64,000 nucleotides of DNA from Paenibacillus abyssi (GCF_014640295.1 NZ_BMGR01000007.1:216925-280924); one strand, 5' to 3'. Counted from the stretch's first letter, positions 9,219 to 19,130 are shown. The notes: generated by a model from the sequence alone, not told the origin. Numbers and translations are program-made.

Positions 9219-9965
9219 ATGATTACGAAGTCGATACCGAGTCTTTTCACGGTTGGTAATCTTTTCTTAGGTATTGTCGCCATTATTCTTGTCTTCAACG
9301 AGAAGCCGGATTATGCCGCGATGATGGTTATTATTGCAATGCTGCTCGACGGTGTAGATGGCCGGGTGGCCAGGGCGCTTAATGTGCAGAGTGAGTTCGG
9401 AAAAGAACTGGATTCCTTGTCGGACGTGATCTCTTTTGGTGTAGCTCCGGCTTTTATTATGTATGTAGTGGCTTTTCAACAGTTGAACCCCGCAGCAGCG
9501 TGGATTGTTACCGCGTTGTTTCCGATTTGCGGAGCTTTACGGCTGGCAAGGTTCAATGTAATCTCCGGTACGCCTGGTTATTTTATCGGCTTGCCGATCC
9601 CGGCAGCCGGCGGTGTATTATGTACGCTTGCTTTATTCTATAAGGATATTCATGTCGCTGTATTGCTGGTGAGCACGCTTGTGCTTTCGTTCCTGATGGT
9701 AAGCAATATCAAGTATCCGAACTTTAAGAAGGTCGGCATGCCAAAAGGGGCAATATGGATCATCCCGATTATTGTCGTCGTGACAATTACACTCGGTATT
9801 ATCTTTCGTGACCATTTGTCAAAAATCATTTTTGTTCCACTTGCGCTCTATGCGCTGTACGGCCTAAAAAAAAACGTTGATCGCCGGCTCTCCGGAAGGT
9901 CCCGCAAACGCCGTAAAGCGTTAAAAAACCAGGAAGAGACGGCGCAATCCGAACATAGCGCATAA
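9219..9965 (+). CDS. pssA: CDP-diacylglycerol--serine O-phosphatidyltransferase
   Basis: This 248-residue integral membrane enzyme makes phosphatidylserine from CDP-diacylglycerol and serine, the precursor of phosphatidylethanolamine. The CDP-alcohol phosphotransferase motif is visible as D-G-V-D-G-R-V-A-R-A-L followed by G-K-E-L-D-S-L-S-D, giving the expected metal-binding aspartates, and the rest is mostly membrane helices with a basic tail. The reading frame is open back to 9120, but ATG 9219 has GAGGTGG six bases upstream and matches the usual family N-terminus. No psd gene is adjacent. Confidence 0.92.
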   Translation: MITKSIPSLFTVGNLFLGIVAIILVFNEKPDYAAMMVIIAMLLDGVDGRVARALNVQSEFGKELDSLSDVISFGVAPAFIMYVVAFQQLNPAAAWIVTALFPICGALRLARFNVISGTPGYFIGLPIPAAGGVLCTLALFYKDIHVAVLLVSTLVLSFLMVSNIKYPNFKKVGMPKGAIWIIPIIVVVTITLGIIFRDHLSKIIFVPLALYALYGLKKNVDRRLSGRSRKRRKALKNQEETAQSEHSA

Positions 9966-9967
9966 TG

Positions 9968-9994
9968 AAAAAAGCAGCCCAGGGCTGCTTTTTT
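9968..9994. terminator. Bidirectional terminator between pssA and the convergent gene
   Basis: Six A residues, a GCAGCC/GGCTGC stem with a very short loop, and six T residues form a nearly perfect palindrome just after the pssA stop. It can terminate pssA on the + strand and the gene at 10068-10463 on the minus strand. Confidence 0.85.
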
Positions 9995-10067
9995 GCTGTT
10001 TATTGCATGGTTTTATTGCATGGCTTACAGATTCATTCCATCCCATTGATGATTCAATTCGCATGTC

Positions 10068-10463
10068 TCACGTTAAATTAAACAAACCAAGCGTCGAGCA
10101 TTTTTTGGATTCGTGCGTGACAACCTCGTCGAGGCTGATCTCAAGCTGATTGCATAATGCTGACATGTAGAACAGATTTTTGCCCAGCTCTGATCTGAGG
10201 ACATCCTTGCAGTGCTCGCACAGCTGGCCCGACATATGCTTCTCCAGCTTCATCTTCGCTTGTTCGAGCTCAAGTTCATCAGGAAAATCTTGTTTCCGGG
10301 CATTCAGTTCAATGCATCCGCATTCGGTAACCGCCTTAGTGACAGCCCGGTTGACAGACGCTCCCGTTTGACCGTATTTCGATAGGATATCAAGCAAACT
10401 GCGATGACGAAGCAGCAATTCCGACACCTGCTGCTGAAATTGCTCCAGCGTGGGGGCGCTCAT
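10068..10463 (-). CDS. Helical cysteine-containing protein, MazG-like by eye
   Basis: I do not recognise the family with certainty. The 131-residue protein is predicted to be all-helical. Its C-terminal half (E-L-G-K-N-L-F-Y-M-S-A-L-C-N-Q-L with L-D-E-V-V) resembles the helices of MazG-like nucleotide pyrophosphohydrolases, but the acidic metal-binding E-E-x-x-D pattern is absent. Cysteines occur as C-G-C near residue 50 and C-x-x-C near 85, suggesting a metal site. An upstream GTG at 10472 is in frame, but ATG 10463 has GAGGTGG at good spacing and is chosen. It sits alone between pssA and the PIN/TRAM gene, divergent from the latter. Confidence 0.7.
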   Translation of the reverse strand: MSAPTLEQFQQQVSELLLRHRSLLDILSKYGQTGASVNRAVTKAVTECGCIELNARKQDFPDELELEQAKMKLEKHMSGQLCEHCKDVLRSELGKNLFYMSALCNQLEISLDEVVTHESKKCSTLGLFNLT

Positions 10464-10621
10464 CTGTTCCACCTCATTTCATGATTTGCTTTCTTTAATC
10501 CCATTATAGAGCAAACTGGCCTAACATTTCAAAAGCATTTTGGAGTAATTTTTCCTGAATTTCCTCCAGCGACGATTAGTTTACGCGAAATTGGAACATA
10601 ATTGTAATGGAGGTGATAGAG

Positions 10622-11719
10622 TTGTTAAAACGAATCATACAAATCATTGGACTCGTGTTCGGCGGAATGATAGGTGCGGAGTTAAGCGATACGGTGCGGG
10701 GCGGAGCAATGTGGACGGAATCGTCCCAAGGTCTGCTGCAATACTCAGGAACTTATTATTCAAGTGTTGGTCTTGGCGCATTCTGCGGACTCGCGGCAGC
10801 GACACTGCTGGCAGGCCCGGTTGTCCGCTTCATGCAGCAAGGGACGGAGCGCGCGGCAGGTTTGCCTACCGTGGAGCTGGTTTCGGGAGCGGCAGGATTA
10901 ATTGGGGGGTTGGCAGTATCCGCTTTGCTCTATCCCGCTTTATCGGGCTTGAGCGGCGTCTGGCTGTTCGTGCCTGCCGTAATGACGTTATTTTTCGGTT
11001 ATATGGGCCTTCGTATCGGATTGTTGAAGAAGGACGAACTTGCTATCGGTTATTCCGCTTACATGTCGACGCGCATTGCGAAGGAACCAGAGCAAGAGGA
11101 AAGCTGGTTTGAAGAGCACAAAATATTGGATACCAGCGTCATCATAGACGGGCGCATTGCGGACATTTGCAAAACCGGCTTTATCGAAGGGACGCTTGTC
11201 ATTCCGGAGTTCGTGCTTGAGGAGCTGCAGCATATTGCCGATTCTTCAGATTTGCTGAAGCGCAACCGGGGACGCCGGGGACTGGATATTTTAAACAAAA
11301 TACAAAAAGAGCTCGACGTTCGGGTATTGATCTATGAAGGCGATTTTGAGGAGATCGGCGAAGTCGACAGCAAGCTTGTGAAGCTCGCCAAGGTGCTGCG
11401 CGGCAAGGTGGTAACCAACGACTTTAACCTGAACAAGGTTTGTGAGCTGCAGGGTGTATCCGTCCTGAATATCAACGATCTGGCCAATGCGGTAAAACCG
11501 GTCGTGCTGCCTGGTGAAGAGATTATCGTTCAGGTTATTAAAGACGGCAAAGAGCACGGGCAAGGGGTCGCCTATCTGGATGACGGCACGATGATCGTCG
11601 TGGAGGGCGGCCGGGAGTTCATCGGCTCCACGATGGAAGTACTTGTGACAAGCGTGCTGCAAACCTCGGCCGGACGCATGATTTTTGCCAAGCCGAAGCT
11701 GCTGGAAAAGGCGCAATGA
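10622..11719 (+). CDS. yacL: PIN/TRAM domain membrane protein (YacL family)
   Basis: This 365-residue protein has four hydrophobic N-terminal segments (to about 145), a PIN nuclease-like domain starting at [10 protein letters not shown] and a C-terminal TRAM RNA-binding domain. The acidic PIN residues (first aspartate, later E-E-L and the D-F-N region) are present, so RNase activity is possible; the biological role is not established to my knowledge. The chosen start is TTG 10622, because GGAGGTGAT at 10609-10617 is an almost perfect ribosome binding site six bases before it and overlaps the in-frame ATG at 10607. The position before ispD is conserved in Bacillales. Confidence 0.93.
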   Translation: MLKRIIQIIGLVFGGMIGAELSDTVRGGAMWTESSQGLLQYSGTYYSSVGLGAFCGLAAATLLAGPVVRFMQQGTERAAGLPTVELVSGAAGLIGGLAVSALLYPALSGLSGVWLFVPAVMTLFFGYMGLRIGLLKKDELAIGYSAYMSTRIAKEPEQEESWFEEHKILDTSVIIDGRIADICKTGFIEGTLVIPEFVLEELQHIADSSDLLKRNRGRRGLDILNKIQKELDVRVLIYEGDFEEIGEVDSKLVKLAKVLRGKVVTNDFNLNKVCELQGVSVLNINDLANAVKPVVLPGEEIIVQVIKDGKEHGQGVAYLDDGTMIVVEGGREFIGSTMEVLVTSVLQTSAGRMIFAKPKLLEKAQ

Positions 11720-11855
11720 CAATCGGTACGGAACCTGTCTCTATGGAAAGCGGGGCTTTTACATCCCACTCCGGCATTGTATGATAGGAGTATTCCAATT
11801 TCAGATCTATAAGGATATAGTAGACCTTATAGTTCACAGTGAGGCAGGTAAGGAA

Positions 11856-12560
11856 ATGAACAACGCGGCATGGGGCGTGGTGGTCGTGGCCGCCGGACGG
11901 GGAACCCGGATGGGCAGTGCGCAGAGCAAGCAGTATCTGCTGCTGCGGGATAAGCCGATCCTAGTCCACACGCTTGAGCGATTTGAACAAATGGAAGAGG
12001 TAGCCGAGGTGGCGCTCGTGGTTGGCGAGAAGGATGTCAGCCGCTGCCAGTCTTGGGTGTCCGATTATGGCTTATCCAAGGTGAAAGCAGTCGTAGCCGG
12101 AGGTAAAGAGCGGCAGGACTCTGTCTACCGGGGCTTACAGGCGCTCGACAGCGAATGGGTCATGGTGCACGACGGTGTTCGGCCGCTCGTCACGGCGGAG
12201 GCGGTACGCCGCTGCTGCAAGGTTGCCCGTGAGGCTGGGGCGGCTGTGTTAGCCGTGCCTGTAAAAGATACGATCAAACAAGTAAATGAAGAAGGAGTCA
12301 TTATTGCGACTCCGGACAGGCGAAGCTTGTGGGCGATCCAAACGCCGCAGGCTTTTCGTCGTGCGCTGCTGATGGAGGCTCATGAGCGCGCATTGGCCGA
12401 CGGCTTTCTGGGCACGGATGATGCGATGGCAGTCGAGCGGATCGGTGTAAAGGTGGCCGTGGCGGAAGGGGATTACACGAATATTAAGATTACGACGCCG
12501 GAGGACCTGCCGCTTGCCGAGTTTTGGCTGGCGCGGCATGATGCCGCCGGAGGGGAATAG
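11856..12560 (+). CDS. ispD: 2-C-methyl-D-erythritol 4-phosphate cytidylyltransferase
   Basis: IspD couples methylerythritol phosphate to CTP in the non-mevalonate isoprenoid pathway. The 234-residue protein shows the nucleotidyltransferase loop A-A-G-R-G-T-R-M-G, the K-Q-Y-L lysine and V-H-D-G-V-R-P-L-V. The frame is open to 11685 through non-homologous sequence, but family similarity begins at the ATG at 11856, preceded by AGGTAAGGA. It is 33 bases before ispF, the next-but-one enzyme of the same pathway. Confidence 0.95.
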   Translation: MNNAAWGVVVVAAGRGTRMGSAQSKQYLLLRDKPILVHTLERFEQMEEVAEVALVVGEKDVSRCQSWVSDYGLSKVKAVVAGGKERQDSVYRGLQALDSEWVMVHDGVRPLVTAEAVRRCCKVAREAGAAVLAVPVKDTIKQVNEEGVIIATPDRRSLWAIQTPQAFRRALLMEAHERALADGFLGTDDAMAVERIGVKVAVAEGDYTNIKITTPEDLPLAEFWLARHDAAGGE

Positions 12561-12593
12561 GGCTTGAAGATCGGAAAGGGGAGGAATACGAAT

Positions 12594-13076
12594 ATGATTC
12601 GAGTGGGACAAGGGTTCGATGTGCATCAATTAGTAGAGGGCCGGCCGTGTATTATCGGGGGGGTCACCATCCCGTACGAGAAGGGGCTGCTGGGCCATTC
12701 CGATGCTGATGTGCTGCTGCATGCGGTAGCCGATGCAGTTCTGGGAGCGCTGGGACTTGGCGATATTGGCAAGCATTTTCCCGATACAGATCCGGAATTT
12801 AAGGATGCGGACAGTTTGAAGCTGCTGGAGCATGTATGGTCGCTGGCCAAGGAAAGGGGGTATAAGCTGGCTAACATTGATTCGACAATTATTGCGCAGC
12901 GGCCCAAGATGGCGCCTTATATTCCGCAGATGGCCGAAGTGATCGCAAAAGCGCTGGAGGCTGACGTATCGCAGGTGAACGTGAAAGCGACGACGACAGA
13001 ACAGCTCGGCTTCACCGGCCGCGGCGAAGGGATTGCGGCGCAATCGGTTGTCTGCCTGATTCAGGATATGCTATGA
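12594..13076 (+). CDS. ispF: 2-C-methyl-D-erythritol 2,4-cyclodiphosphate synthase
   Basis: IspF forms the cyclic diphosphate intermediate of the MEP pathway, as a trimer with a zinc site. In this 160-residue copy the zinc ligands are visible in G-F-D-V-H and the later [10 protein letters not shown] motif, with [10 protein letters not shown] near the end. ATG 12594 follows GGGGAGG at ten bases; an in-frame TTG at 12564 has no support. It is transcribed with ispD. Confidence 0.96.
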   Translation: MIRVGQGFDVHQLVEGRPCIIGGVTIPYEKGLLGHSDADVLLHAVADAVLGALGLGDIGKHFPDTDPEFKDADSLKLLEHVWSLAKERGYKLANIDSTIIAQRPKMAPYIPQMAEVIAKALEADVSQVNVKATTTEQLGFTGRGEGIAAQSVVCLIQDML

Positions 13077-13097
13077 TGTGGAACAAGAAATAACTGT

Positions 13098-13168
13098 ACG
13101 CTTACGAAGTGCTTTTGCTGCGCAAAACCTAGCACACGCTTACGAAGTGGTTTTGCTGCGCAAAACCT
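13098..13168 (+). repeat. Two direct 33-base repeats with internal hairpin
   Basis: Copies at 13098-13130 and 13136-13168 differ at one base. Each holds TTTTGC-TGC-GCAAAA; in the second copy the stem extends to eight base pairs (GGTTTTGC/GCAAAACC). They lie between ispF and the gltX ribosome binding site and have no T-run, so they are not ordinary terminators. They look like a small palindromic dispersed repeat. Confidence 0.85.
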
Positions 13169-13187
13169 TTAGGAAGGATGGATCGAG

Positions 13188-14654
13188 ATGACAGAGGAAG
13201 TTCGCGTTCGTTATGCGCCTTCACCAACAGGACATTTACATATTGGCAACGCCAGAACGGCATTATTTAACTATTTGTTTGCCCGCAGGCATGGAGGCAA
13301 ATTTATTATCCGGATTGAAGACACCGATGTGAAGCGCAATGTGGCCGGCGGTGAAGAGAATCAGCTGAATTATTTAAAATGGCTTGGCATTTCCTGGGAC
13401 GAGAGTATTGATGTTGGCGGCGGTTACGGACCCTACCGGCAAATGGAACGGCTTGATATTTACCGGGAATGTTATGAGGAGCTGCTCGAGCGCGGGCTCG
13501 CGTACCGCTGCTACTGCACCGAAGAGGAGCTCGAGCAGGAGCGGGAGGAGCAAACCGCACGCGGCGAGATGCCTCGGTACTCCGGCAAGCACCGTGATCT
13601 GACCGAAGAGCAGCGCGCGGCCTTTGAAGCGGAAGGGCGTGTGCCAAGCATTCGTTTCCGCGTGCCGGAAGGAAAGTCGTATTCCTTTGATGATATGGTA
13701 AAAGGCTCGATCAGTTTCGAGTCAGATGGAATCGGCGACTTTGTCATCGTGAAGAAGGACGGAATTCCGACCTATAACTTTGCGGTTGTGGTGGACGATT
13801 ACAAGATGCGGATCAGCCACGTGCTGCGCGGCGAGGATCATATCTCCAATACCCCGCGCCAGCTGATGATTTATGAGGCGCTCGGCTGGGAGCCGCCGCT
13901 GTTCGGCCACATGACGCTGATCGTGAACGAACAGCGCAAAAAGCTGAGCAAGCGGGATGAATCGATTATCCAGTTCATCGAACAGTATGATCAGCTCGGT
14001 TATTTGCCGGAGGCGCTGTTTAACTTTATCGCGCTGCTCGGCTGGTCGCCGGAAGGGGAACAGGAAATCTTCACCCGTGAGGAGCTGGTCCAAGCATTCG
14101 ATGCGGCGCGGCTAAGCAAAAGCCCGGCGGTATTCGATACGCAGAAGCTGGCTTGGATGAACAACGAGTATTTGAAGCAGGCGGAGCTGCCGCGTGTTGC
14201 AGCGTTATGCTTAACCCATCTGCAGCGTGAGGGCGTTGTGCCGCAGACGCTTGATGCGGCCGGTCACCAGTGGGTGAATGAGCTGGTTGCCCTGCATCAG
14301 GAGAAATTGCGCTGCGCGGCTGATATAGTACCGCTTACGGCATTGTTTTTCCAGGATGAGGTGCGGGATGAGGAAGAAGCGCAGACAGTGCTCGCTGAAG
14401 AACAGGTGCCTGCCGTACTAAGCGCTTTTCTGGGGCAGACGGAAGCGGCCGACGAGGAAGGCTTTACAGTGGATGGCATCAAAGCGATGATTAAAGCGGT
14501 ACAACAGGAAACCGGCTTCAAAGGCAAACAGCTGTTCATGCCGATTCGGGCTGCGCTGACAGGACAGACGCATGGCTCGGATCTGAACCAGACGATCCGT
14601 TTGCTCGGCCGTCCAAAGGTCATCAGCAGGTTAAAGGCTAGGCTTGCGAGATAA
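13188..14654 (+). CDS. gltX: Glutamyl-tRNA synthetase
   Basis: This 488-residue class I synthetase charges tRNA(Glu) and, in Firmicutes lacking GlnRS, also tRNA(Gln) for transamidation. The HIGH motif reads H-I-G-N at about residues 17-20 and the KMSKS motif reads K-L-S-K-R near 248. Length and the helical C-terminal anticodon domain are typical. AGGAAGG lies upstream of the ATG. It is separated from cysE by its own promoter and T-box. Confidence 0.97.
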   Translation: MTEEVRVRYAPSPTGHLHIGNARTALFNYLFARRHGGKFIIRIEDTDVKRNVAGGEENQLNYLKWLGISWDESIDVGGGYGPYRQMERLDIYRECYEELLERGLAYRCYCTEEELEQEREEQTARGEMPRYSGKHRDLTEEQRAAFEAEGRVPSIRFRVPEGKSYSFDDMVKGSISFESDGIGDFVIVKKDGIPTYNFAVVVDDYKMRISHVLRGEDHISNTPRQLMIYEALGWEPPLFGHMTLIVNEQRKKLSKRDESIIQFIEQYDQLGYLPEALFNFIALLGWSPEGEQEIFTREELVQAFDAARLSKSPAVFDTQKLAWMNNEYLKQAELPRVAALCLTHLQREGVVPQTLDAAGHQWVNELVALHQEKLRCAADIVPLTALFFQDEVRDEEEAQTVLAEEQVPAVLSAFLGQTEAADEEGFTVDGIKAMIKAVQQETGFKGKQLFMPIRAALTGQTHGSDLNQTIRLLGRPKVISRLKARLAR

Positions 14655-14667
14655 GGTCGCCCGAATC

Positions 14668-14696
14668 TTGTCATCCGAATGGCAAACAGGTATACT
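14668..14696 (+). promoter_or_regulatory. Sigma-A promoter of the cysE-cysS operon
   Basis: TTGTCA at 14668-14673 and TATACT at 14691-14696 are separated by 17 bases, close to consensus. Transcription should begin near 14703 and run into the T-box. Confidence 0.75.
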
Positions 14697-14734
14697 ATGG
14701 GTAAAATTAATCTCGTTAATCTATAAAAGGCTTT

Positions 14735-15092
14735 GATCAGGAGAAGTACGTTTACAAGGGATTCTCAGAGAGGACAACCGACACGCGAACCCTGCCAGAT
14801 AAGGTTTAATGTGTCAGGCTGGAAGTTGTTCAATCCCCGAAGCGGAAATTGCACCTGGGAGCCGTGCTCCGATCCGATGGATATTCCATGGCAATGTTTT
14901 TCATTGTGATGGGAATCATGAGGGGTAGGCGGCAACGTATGGCTCGCGTTACGGGCTTAAGAGGATAAGGTTACAGCTGGTCTTGTTTCGTCATTCAATC
15001 GATGAAATGGGAGCGGGCTGCATTTCCTATCTAAGCAGAGTGGGACCACGATCGATACGTCTCTGCAGCCGATGGCTGCGGAGGCGTTTTTT
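14735..15092 (+). promoter_or_regulatory. Cysteine T-box riboregulator
   Basis: The leader has the AGTA element near 14744, a candidate specifier TGC (Cys) codon at 14850-14852 followed by A, and the T-box core G-T-G-G-G-A-C-C-A-C-G around 15040-15050. The terminator follows: a 13-base-pair stem (15058-15070 with 15074-15086, with G-U pairs) and six T residues (15087-15092). Uncharged tRNA(Cys) should pair with the specifier and the T-box bulge, favour the antiterminator and turn on cysE-cysS. The specifier assignment fits both downstream genes. Confidence 0.9.
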
Positions 15093-15133
15093 ATTCCTAT
15101 AAACGGCATTTTAAGAAGTGAGGGGGATGGACA

Positions 15134-15799
15134 ATGCTCGGGCACATCAAATCGGATATTCAAGCCGTATTCGAAAATGACCCTGCGGCACGCAATAAAT
15201 TTGAGGTGATCTTCACGTACTCGGGATTGCATGCCATTTGGGCTCATCGGATCGCCCACGCCTTTTTTCGCCGCAGGTGGTTTGCGTTAGCCCGCATCAT
15301 TTCGCAGATTAGCCGGTTTTTTACGGGGATCGAGATTCATCCGGGCGCGAAAATCGGCAAAAGGCTGTTCATCGACCACGGTATGGGCGTAGTCATCGGT
15401 GAGACGTGCGAGATTGGGGACGATGTCGTCATTTATCAAGGCGTTACGTTAGGCGGGACAGGGAAGGAAAAGGGCAAGCGCCACCCGACGATCGGCAATA
15501 ATGTGGTCATTGCATCCGGCGCAAAGGTACTGGGATCATTCAAGGTAGGGGACAATTCGAATATCGGCGCGAACTCCGTCGTGCTGCGTGAAGTGACGCC
15601 CAACAGTACGGTGGTCGGCATTCCGGGCAGAATCGTGAAGAAAGACGGCAAGCGGGTGGAGGATCGTCTGGATCATACCCAGCTGCCCGATCCGGTAATC
15701 GAGACATTCAGGCACATGCAGAAGGAAATCAATGAGCTCAGAGCGGAGCTGGAAAAAATCAAACAGCCCGTAGGCAGTGGAGGCGAAACAGGAAAATGA
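15134..15799 (+). CDS. cysE: Serine O-acetyltransferase
   Basis: CysE acetylates L-serine with acetyl-CoA, the committed step of cysteine synthesis. The 221-residue protein has the N-terminal helical serine acetyltransferase region and then left-handed beta-helix hexapeptide repeats ([11 protein letters not shown] through V-V-G-I-P-G-R-I-V), including the [11 protein letters not shown] active-site segment. It is controlled by the upstream T-box and overlaps cysS by four bases (ATGA). Confidence 0.96.
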   Translation: MLGHIKSDIQAVFENDPAARNKFEVIFTYSGLHAIWAHRIAHAFFRRRWFALARIISQISRFFTGIEIHPGAKIGKRLFIDHGMGVVIGETCEIGDDVVIYQGVTLGGTGKEKGKRHPTIGNNVVIASGAKVLGSFKVGDNSNIGANSVVLREVTPNSTVVGIPGRIVKKDGKRVEDRLDHTQLPDPVIETFRHMQKEINELRAELEKIKQPVGSGGETGK

Positions 15800-17214
15800 A
15801 GGTGCAGATCTACAATACGCTGACCCGAGAGAAGGAAGAGTTTGTTCCGCAGCAGCCGGGAAAAGTGAAAATGTATGTATGCGGCCCGACGGTATACGAT
15901 TATATTCATATCGGGAACGCAAGGCCGATGATCTTCTTTGATGTGGTCCGGCGGTATTTGGAAACAAAGGGGTATGAGGTTCAGTACATTGTCAATTTCA
16001 CGGATGTGGATGACAAGCTGATCCGCAAAGCGGAGCAGATGGGAACGACCGTACCGGATGTAGCGGATACGTTCATCGATGCATTTAACGAGGATATTGA
16101 AGGACTGGGCGTAGGAAAAGCGACGATGAATCCGCGCGTGACGGATCATATCGAGGAGATTGTTGCTTTTATCGGCGGTCTGGTCGATAAGGGATACGCT
16201 TATCCGAGCGGTGGCGATGTTTATTTCCGGACCGCCAAGTTTGAGGAGTACGGCAAGCTGTCACATCAAAATATGCAGGAGCTGCAGCTTGGCATCCGGA
16301 TCGAAATCGATGAGCGCAAAGAGCATCCACAGGATTTTGTGCTGTGGAAAGGCGCGAAGCCGGGTGAGATTAAGTGGGACAGTCCGTGGGGAGCAGGACG
16401 CCCTGGATGGCATATCGAATGCTCGGCGATGGCGCGCAAATATTTGGGTGATACGCTGGACATTCACGGCGGCGGACATGATTTGCAGTTTCCGCATCAT
16501 GAGTGCGAGGTGGCGCAATCCGAATCGTTAACCGGCCATCCGCTCGCTAATTACTGGATGCATAACGGATATATTCATATAAACAATGAGAAAATGTCCA
16601 AGTCGCTGGGTAACGGCATAAGGGTGAAAGATCTGCTGGTTAGAGTAAAGCCCGCCGCTGTCCGTTATTTCATGCTTGCGACGCATTACCGCAGCCCGCT
16701 CAATTTTAACGATGAGACGATCGCCCAAGCGGAGAATAGCGTGGAGCGCATCCGCAACTGTGAAGCGAATCTGCGGCATCGGCTGCAGGCGTTAGGCGAT
16801 AAGGCGGTAGAAGATGCAACATCTGCCCCTGTTGAACTAGCCGATCGAATTGCGGAAATCCGCGATTTGTTCCATGCGAAGATGAGTGATGATTTTAATA
16901 CACCGGATGCCATTACGGCGGTATTCGAGCTGGTGAGTGAAGCGAATCAATATCTGAACCGCGAGGTAACACAGGCACAGAGCTTGCAGGCCTTGATCGG
17001 CTTGCTGCGGGAGATGGATGAGGTGCTTGGCCTTCTGCCGGCGCAGGCAGAAGAAGAGCTGCCGGGCGAAGAGGTGGACCGGTTGATCGAAGAGCGCATA
17101 GAGGCGCGCAAGACAAAAAATTGGGCGCGGGCGGACGAGATCCGCGATCTGTTGGCCGAAAAGGGAATTATACTGGAAGATACGCCGCAGGGAATTCGTT
17201 GGAGGCGTAAATGA
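15796..17214 (+). CDS. cysS: Cysteinyl-tRNA synthetase
   Basis: This 472-residue class I synthetase charges tRNA(Cys). Visible features are zinc ligand C29 (Y-V-C-G-P-T-V), the HIGH motif [12 protein letters not shown], the H-H-E-C-E zinc ligands and K-M-S-K-S. Its ATG overlaps the cysE stop, so it shares the cysteine T-box; substrate supply and tRNA charging respond to the same uncharged tRNA. Its own stop overlaps mrnC by four bases. Confidence 0.97.
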   Translation: MKVQIYNTLTREKEEFVPQQPGKVKMYVCGPTVYDYIHIGNARPMIFFDVVRRYLETKGYEVQYIVNFTDVDDKLIRKAEQMGTTVPDVADTFIDAFNEDIEGLGVGKATMNPRVTDHIEEIVAFIGGLVDKGYAYPSGGDVYFRTAKFEEYGKLSHQNMQELQLGIRIEIDERKEHPQDFVLWKGAKPGEIKWDSPWGAGRPGWHIECSAMARKYLGDTLDIHGGGHDLQFPHHECEVAQSESLTGHPLANYWMHNGYIHINNEKMSKSLGNGIRVKDLLVRVKPAAVRYFMLATHYRSPLNFNDETIAQAENSVERIRNCEANLRHRLQALGDKAVEDATSAPVELADRIAEIRDLFHAKMSDDFNTPDAITAVFELVSEANQYLNREVTQAQSLQALIGLLREMDEVLGLLPAQAEEELPGEEVDRLIEERIEARKTKNWARADEIRDLLAEKGIILEDTPQGIRWRRK

Positions 17215-17639
17215 GCGAAGAAGCGGGACTGTGGTTTCATGCGCCGGCAAAGGATCCGCAGCAGCTGAACCCTGTAGTGCTGGCCTATATAGGGGATGCG
17301 GTGTTTGAGCTGCTCGTCCGGCAGTACTTGGTTTCGCAGCCTAATCACAAGCTGCATCATCTGCACCGGCAAGCGACCTCCTGGGTATCGGCGAGGGCGC
17401 AATGCGCACTGCTGCAGCGATGGCAGCCGCTGTTGACGGAAGAGGAAGCTGATATTGTACGGCGAGGACGCAACGCCAAATCAGGCGCTCCGCCGAAAAA
17501 CGCTGATATTCAGCAATACAGGCAGGCTACCGCGCTGGAGTGTTTGGTCGGCTATTTGTATTATCAGGGGCGGAGCGATCGACTGCGGGAACTGCTGGCT
17601 ATCGCTTTCGAAGATGGTAACGGACAAGATTCAGAATGA
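17211..17639 (+). CDS. mrnC: Mini-ribonuclease III
   Basis: MrnC is a dimeric RNase III catalytic domain without a dsRNA-binding domain; in Bacillus subtilis it matures 23S rRNA ends. This 142-residue protein has the signature L-A-Y-I-G-D-A-V-F-E with catalytic D29, and a later E-C-L-V-G-Y-L-Y segment with the second acidic residue. It is translationally coupled to cysS (ATGA overlap), the usual Firmicute arrangement. Confidence 0.94.
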   Translation: MSEEAGLWFHAPAKDPQQLNPVVLAYIGDAVFELLVRQYLVSQPNHKLHHLHRQATSWVSARAQCALLQRWQPLLTEEEADIVRRGRNAKSGAPPKNADIQQYRQATALECLVGYLYYQGRSDRLRELLAIAFEDGNGQDSE

Positions 17640-17663
17640 GAAGTAAAGTGAGGAGGGCGCAAG

Positions 17664-18473
17664 ATGACAGAACAGGAAAATCAAGAAGAATGGATTGCAG
17701 GTAAGCACCCTGTGTTGGAGGCGCTTCGTTCCGGCAGAGAGATCAACAAAATATGGATTGCCGATAACGCACAAAAGAATTTGACCCTTCCTATCGTAAA
17801 TGAAGCGAAAAAGCTGGGCATCATCGTGCAATTCGTCGACAAGCGCAAGCTGGACCAAATGGCGGCCGGCGTCCAGCATCAAGGCGTTGTCGCCCAAGCG
17901 GCGGCTTATCGTTACGCTGAGGTGGATGAGATAATCGCGCTCGCCCGTTCAAAGGGAGAAGAGCCGTTCTTGCTGCTGCTCGATGAGATTGAGGATCCGC
18001 ATAACTTGGGTTCGATCTTGCGTACGGCGGAATGCACGGGCGTTCATGGTGTGATTATCCCTAAGCGCCGTTCCGCTTCATTGACGGCAACGGTTTCCAA
18101 AACCTCGGCCGGCGCGGCGGAGCATGTGCTGGTTGCCCGGGTGACTAACTTGGCGCAGACGATTGAACGTTTGAAAGAGGACGGAATTTGGATCGCAGGA
18201 GCGGATGTTGCGGCCAAGCAGGATGTGTACAAATCTAACTTTAATATGCCGCTTGCCGTTGTGATCGGCAACGAAAGCAAAGGGATGGGAAGATTGATTC
18301 GCGAGAAATGCGATTTCCTCGTGAAGCTGCCGATGCTTGGCAAGCTGAATTCTTTAAATGCTTCCGTAGCGGCAGGCGTATTGATGTACGAGGTGGTTCG
18401 TCAGCGGTTAGGCAGCGGTAATTCTTCGGCAGCAAAATCGGGAGCCGATTCGGCCATGAGCCGGAGTGAATAA
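17664..18473 (+). CDS. rlmB: 23S rRNA 2'-O-ribose methyltransferase, TrmH/SpoU family
   Basis: This 269-residue enzyme has the short N-terminal substrate-binding domain and a C-terminal SPOUT fold with motif 1 (D-P-H-N-L-G-S-I-L-R-T), motif 2 (I-G-N-E-S-K-G-M-G) and motif 3 (S-L-N-A-S-V-A). By family and position it should methylate G2251 (E. coli numbering) in the peptidyl transferase loop. GAGGAGG precedes ATG 17664, 24 bases after mrnC. The Ser/Ala-rich tail after the fold is probably disordered. Confidence 0.92.
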   Translation: MTEQENQEEWIAGKHPVLEALRSGREINKIWIADNAQKNLTLPIVNEAKKLGIIVQFVDKRKLDQMAAGVQHQGVVAQAAAYRYAEVDEIIALARSKGEEPFLLLLDEIEDPHNLGSILRTAECTGVHGVIIPKRRSASLTATVSKTSAGAAEHVLVARVTNLAQTIERLKEDGIWIAGADVAAKQDVYKSNFNMPLAVVIGNESKGMGRLIREKCDFLVKLPMLGKLNSLNASVAAGVLMYEVVRQRLGSGNSSAAKSGADSAMSRSE

Positions 18474-18476
18474 CCG

Positions 18477-19001
18477 ATGCAACGCCGTGAGGATGTGCTT
18501 CTGGTAGATGGCTATAATATGATCGGAGCGTGGCCGGAGCTCGAGCGGTTAAAAGAAACAGGGTTGGAAGAGGCTCGCGACCGGCTGCTCGATCAGCTGG
18601 CGGATTACCAGGGGTTTACGGGGATGCAGGTGTTTGTCATTTTTGATGCTCATCAGGTCCCGGGGCTGGGAGCCACGTATAAGCAGCACAAATTGACTGT
18701 CGTTTATACGAAGGAGAAAGAAACGGCCGATGAGTGTATTGAACGGCTTGTCGCCCAGCTCACCCGGAGAAGGCGGAATATTTATGTCGCAACCTCGGAT
18801 CTTGTGGAACAGCATGTCGCTTTTGGCAAAGGGGCGCTGCGGATTTCCGCAAGGGAGCTGCTGATCGATATTGAGCAGAACCGTAAAGATATTGAACAAA
18901 CGGTCAAAAACGATCAAAGCGGCAAACGAAACTCATTAGATAATGTAGTGAGTCTGGATGTTTGGACCCGATTGGAAAAAATGCGGCGCGGCAATAAATA
19001 A
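18477..19001 (+). CDS. rae1: NYN-domain ribosome-associated endoribonuclease Rae1 (YacP)
   Basis: The 174-residue protein begins with the NYN/PIN-like motif L-L-V-D-G-Y-N-M-I and keeps the later acidic residues (D-A-H and T-S-D). The Bacillus subtilis orthologue Rae1 cleaves mRNA in the ribosomal A site. It starts three bases after the rlmB stop and ends the cysE operon; sigH has its own promoters downstream. Confidence 0.92.
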   Translation: MQRREDVLLVDGYNMIGAWPELERLKETGLEEARDRLLDQLADYQGFTGMQVFVIFDAHQVPGLGATYKQHKLTVVYTKEKETADECIERLVAQLTRRRRNIYVATSDLVEQHVAFGKGALRISARELLIDIEQNRKDIEQTVKNDQSGKRNSLDNVVSLDVWTRLEKMRRGNK

Positions 19002-19063
19002 AAGGGCAGAAGCACGCTGGAGGGCTAGGACGTCGCGTGAGTGTTATTTAAGGTGACATCTTC

Positions 19064-19092
19064 TTGACGCTACACTGGCAGTAGGTTACAAT
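19064..19092 (+). promoter_or_regulatory. Upstream sigH promoter candidate
   Basis: TTGACG (19064-19069) and TACAAT (19087-19092) are 17 bases apart, 136 bases before the sigH start. A second candidate lies downstream at 19131-19160. Confidence 0.55.
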
Positions 19093-19130
19093 TTTTCTAT
19101 ATAAAAGAGGTCAGGACGCCCAGACGCTTG

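Larger units (their letters stand above)
14655..15133 (+). other. gltX-cysE intergenic region
   Basis: The 479 bases contain a sigma-A promoter (14668-14696), the T-box leader (about 14735-15092) and the cysE ribosome binding site. I see no protein-coding frame of its own here. Confidence 0.8.
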
